64,000 bases of DNA from Streptomyces sp. SJL17-4 (GTDB lineage Bacteria; Actinomycetota; Actinomycetes; Streptomycetales; Streptomycetaceae): contig NZ_CP104578.1 in assembly GCF_036826855.1 (NCBI RefSeq), forward strand, positions 4,561,501-4,625,500. Reading direction: 5' to 3'. The notes under the pieces are model-generated. The model made no database searches. It was given only the letters and a program-made list of their open reading frames with translations, and was not told the origin of the DNA. The stretch's first letter is position 1, and each line of letters opens with the position of its first letter. This document shows, one piece after another, positions 61,856-64,000 of this stretch. The position numbers and the translations under genes were made by a program.

Positions 61856-62356
61856 ATGACCGGCATGACGACCACCGAGGCGAGCAAGGACGGCAACGAG
61901 GAGGGCGTGTCCCGCTTCGTGGAGCGCTTCGCCGCCGAACTGACGGAAGCCGGCATGCAGCGCATGGCCTCCCGCGTCTTCGCGGCGCTCCTCGCCTCCG
62001 AGACCGCCTCGATGACCTCGGCCGAGCTGGCCGAGCAGCTGCGGATCAGCCCGGCGGCCGTCTCCGGCGCGATCCGCTACCTCAGCCAGGTCAGCATGAT
62101 CAGCCGCGAACGCGACCCCGGCACCCGGCGCGAGCGGTACGTCCTGCACAACGAGCTCTGGTACGAGACCTTCACCCGCCGCGACCAGATCCTCGTCCGC
62201 TGGGAGAAGGTCCTCCGCGACGGTTCCGAGACGCTCGGACCGGACACGGCGGCGGGCATGCGGACGGCCGAGACGGCGGAGTTCTTCGCGTTCCTCCAGC
62301 GGGAGATGCTGGGCATCATGGACCGCTGGGCGGCCTACCGGGACGCGCGGACCTAG
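61856..62356 (+). CDS. MarR/GbsR-type transcriptional regulator
   Basis: 166 aa. Winged helix with MTSAELAEQLRISPAAVSGA as recognition part and SMISRERDPGTRRERYVLH as wing; long helices on both sides make a dimer. Members regulate drug exporters, often divergently, as here. Start at ATG 61856 with GGGAGACG upstream; ATG 61865 is an alternative. Likely represses the ABC operon through the operator at 61792-61807. Confidence 0.92.
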   Translation: MTGMTTTEASKDGNEEGVSRFVERFAAELTEAGMQRMASRVFAALLASETASMTSAELAEQLRISPAAVSGAIRYLSQVSMISRERDPGTRRERYVLHNELWYETFTRRDQILVRWEKVLRDGSETLGPDTAAGMRTAETAEFFAFLQREMLGIMDRWAAYRDART

Positions 62357-62395
62357 GTCCCGTGAGCCCGGCATGATCCAAAAGACAGGCGCTAG

Positions 62396-63208
62396 CTAGT
62401 CCTGAGGCCTGGGCAGCGTCAGCCCCCACGCCTCCTCCAGGACCGTCCACGTCCGCCGCCGGACCGGCCCCGTCACGCGGCCGTCCGCGCGGTAGCGGAA
62501 GTCCGGGCCCGAGACGGTGAGGACGTGGGCGGTCGTGTGCCGGGGCGGGAGGGCCGAGGGATGGACGACCACCTCGGCCGTACCGCCGACCGAGCGGACC
62601 GTCAGGCTCTCCAGCGGCGTGTCGACATCGGTGAGCAGCACCCCGTCCGCCTCCACCCGCAGCCGGTGGGCGCGGACTGCGAGGGCCGTCGGGGCCGGGC
62701 GGACCAGGGTGCGGACGAGGGAGCGGCAGGTGCCCCAGACGGTCGGGGACGCCGAGGCCAGGGCGGGGGTGGCAGGACCGCCGGGGATACAGAGGTCGCC
62801 GAGGACGACGCCGTCGCTGTCGTCGACCAGCAGGTCGAGGCGCCGTACGGCCCCGTCGAGGACCGCCCGGGCCGCGGCCGGGGTCGAGCGCGGCACGCCG
62901 AGGGCGTGGGCGATCTCCAGGGCGTCCGGGGCACCTATCGGGACCAGGGAGAGCGCGCCCGCGGCGAGCTCCCGCTCCCGGTGCAGGAGGGCCACCGTCC
63001 GCAGCAGCGCACGGTCGTCGCCGAGCACCACGGGGCGCCGTGAGCCGCGCCGGGCCAGGGCGCGGGAGAATTCCTCCGGGCTGTCCGGCAGGCAGATCTT
63101 CGCCTCCGCGCCCGCGGACAGCACATCTTTCGCGATCCGCACGGACTCGCCGTCAATTCGGCGGGCGACCGGGTCGACGATGACCAGCAGCTGGTCGTGA
63201 TCCGACAC
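62396..63208 (-). CDS. Diacylglycerol kinase-like (lipid kinase) protein
   Basis: 270 aa. Similar in order to DAGK/YegS-like lipid kinases: LLVIVDPVARRIDGES, AKICLPDSPEEFSRALA, LSLVPIGAPDALEIAHALGVP (corresponding to the GGGT/N-type nucleotide region) and C-terminal beta strands with VEADGVLLTD. The GGDG motif that binds ATP is VLGDDRALL here, so catalysis is uncertain. GTG start chosen with GAGGAAGG upstream. Divergent from purA. Confidence 0.78.
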   Translation of the reverse strand: MSDHDQLLVIVDPVARRIDGESVRIAKDVLSAGAEAKICLPDSPEEFSRALARRGSRRPVVLGDDRALLRTVALLHRERELAAGALSLVPIGAPDALEIAHALGVPRSTPAAARAVLDGAVRRLDLLVDDSDGVVLGDLCIPGGPATPALASASPTVWGTCRSLVRTLVRPAPTALAVRAHRLRVEADGVLLTDVDTPLESLTVRSVGGTAEVVVHPSALPPRHTTAHVLTVSGPDFRYRADGRVTGPVRRRTWTVLEEAWGLTLPRPQD

Positions 63209-63242
63209 CTCGGTCCTTCCTCGGGTAGCATCTTTGTGCAAG

Positions 63243-63269
63243 AGCCCCTTGCGCTATTGCGCCAGGGGC
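63243..63269. terminator. Hairpin in the purA leader region
   Basis: AGCCCC-tt-GCGC and GCGC-ca-GGGGCT with a TATT loop. It lies between the divergent lipid kinase and purA genes, about 80 nt before purA, and may be an attenuator or a terminator for an upstream transcript. Confidence 0.5.
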
Positions 63270-63350
63270 TTCGTCTATTCCGGGGCACACCGGTGAGGCG
63301 GCCTCGGCCCCTGACCTTGGACATGCCCCACCCGGAAGGGGTGTACGCCT

Positions 63351-64000
63351 GTGCCCGCACTTGTGCTGCTCGGTGCTCAGTGGGGTGACGAGGGCAAGGG
63401 AAAGGCCACCGACCTCCTCGGTGGATCCGTTGACTATGTAGTGCGCTACCAGGGCGGCAACAACGCCGGCCACACCGTCGTCGTCGGCGACCAGAAGTAC
63501 GCGCTGCATCTTCTCCCTTCCGGAATCCTCTCGCCGGGGTGCACCCCGGTGATCGGAAACGGTGTCGTCGTCGACCCGGCGGTCCTGCTCTCCGAGCTGA
63601 GTGGGCTGAACGAGCGCGGCGTCGACACGTCGAAGCTCCTGATCAGCGGTAACGCTCACCTGATCACCCCGTACAACGTCACCCTCGACAAGGTGACGGA
63701 ACGGTTCCTCGGCAAGCGCAAGATCGGCACCACGGGTCGCGGCATCGGCCCGACCTACGCCGACAAGATCAACCGCGTCGGCATCCGGGTCCAGGACCTG
63801 TACGACGAGTCGATCCTCACCCAGAAGGTCGAGGCGGCGCTGGAGGGCAAGAACCAGCTGCTCGCCAAGCTGTACAACCGGCGTGCGATCGACGCGGAGC
63901 AGATCGTCGAGGAGATGCTCCAGTACGCGGAGCAGATCAAGCCGTTCGTCGCGGACACCACGCTGATCCTGAACAACGCGCTCGACGAGGACAAGGTCGT
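63351..64000 (+). CDS. purA: Adenylosuccinate synthetase (5' part, runs off the window)
   Basis: Joins IMP and aspartate with GTP in AMP synthesis. GTG start giving [21 protein letters not shown], then [10 protein letters not shown], the IMP-binding [14 protein letters not shown], and [12 protein letters not shown], all hallmarks of PurA. Only the first ~216 codons are in the window; the reading frame stays open to the last base. GGAAGGGG lies about 9 nt before the GTG. Confidence 0.97.
   Translation, partial: MPALVLLGAQWGDEGKGKATDLLGGSVDYVVRYQGGNNAGHTVVVGDQKYALHLLPSGILSPGCTPVIGNGVVVDPAVLLSELSGLNERGVDTSKLLISGNAHLITPYNVTLDKVTERFLGKRKIGTTGRGIGPTYADKINRVGIRVQDLYDESILTQKVEAALEGKNQLLAKLYNRRAIDAEQIVEEMLQYAEQIKPFVADTTLILNNALDEDKV

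Overview
The window is high-GC actinobacterial DNA, almost certainly from a Streptomyces chromosome. The evidence is the strong G/C third-position bias, many GTG starts, the HspR-controlled dnaK-grpE-dnaJ-hspR operon, HAIR operators at dnaK and clpB, a perfect ParB parS site, and Streptomyces families such as DUF5994, DUF2617, DUF3151 and DUF3152. The order purA ... kynU-kynA ... fda-pyrE ... clpB ... dnaK ... dcd matches, from memory, the conserved chromosome core of streptomycetes, so most of 20.6-64 kb is probably vertically inherited.

Left part (1-6.9 kb): a cold-shock pair (DEAD-box helicase and Csp), a secreted M23-type protein lacking one zinc ligand, and a membrane protein/histidine kinase/NarL-type regulator operon behind a GGTCCGA inverted repeat. 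Accessory part (6.9-20.6 kb): this block lies between an intact tRNA-Gly(CCC) gene at its right end and an 18-nt copy of that tRNA's 3' end, with a similar terminator, at its left end, so it looks like an old tRNA-borne island. It holds a hemicellulase operon (a GH10-CBM13-GH62 fusion and a GH74 xyloglucanase with a ricin-type domain). Directly upstream is a one-protein sensor/regulator: ECF sigma, zinc anti-sigma motif, membrane helices and an AbfB arabinose-binding domain. It also holds a SpoIIE-type phosphatase, two DUF5994 proteins, a PRC-barrel protein and small membrane proteins.

Core part (20.6-64 kb): dcd, a phosphoribosyltransferase, an EtfD-like electron-transfer protein, the chaperone operon and clpB. 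Between the chaperone operon and clpB lies a small divergent locus: a LuxR-type regulator facing a short secreted protein with four Trp-containing repeats, translationally coupled to a Rieske-like protein whose two cluster His are replaced by Arg. Then come an aminotransferase, a spermidine synthase-like protein, aldose epimerase, pyrE, a parS site, fda, a PatB/MalY-type lyase, an MFS pump, a complete tryptophan-to-anthranilate set (kynA, kynU, HGGxW formamidase), a secreted VCBS protein, a second two-component system, a P450, an ABC exporter divergent from a MarR-type regulator, a lipid-kinase-like protein and the 5' part of purA.

Two patterns recur. At least ten genes have a TAnnnT -10-like hexamer ending 6-8 nt before the start codon and no Shine-Dalgarno sequence, so they are probably leaderless. 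At five genes the last codons including the stop are tandemly duplicated downstream.
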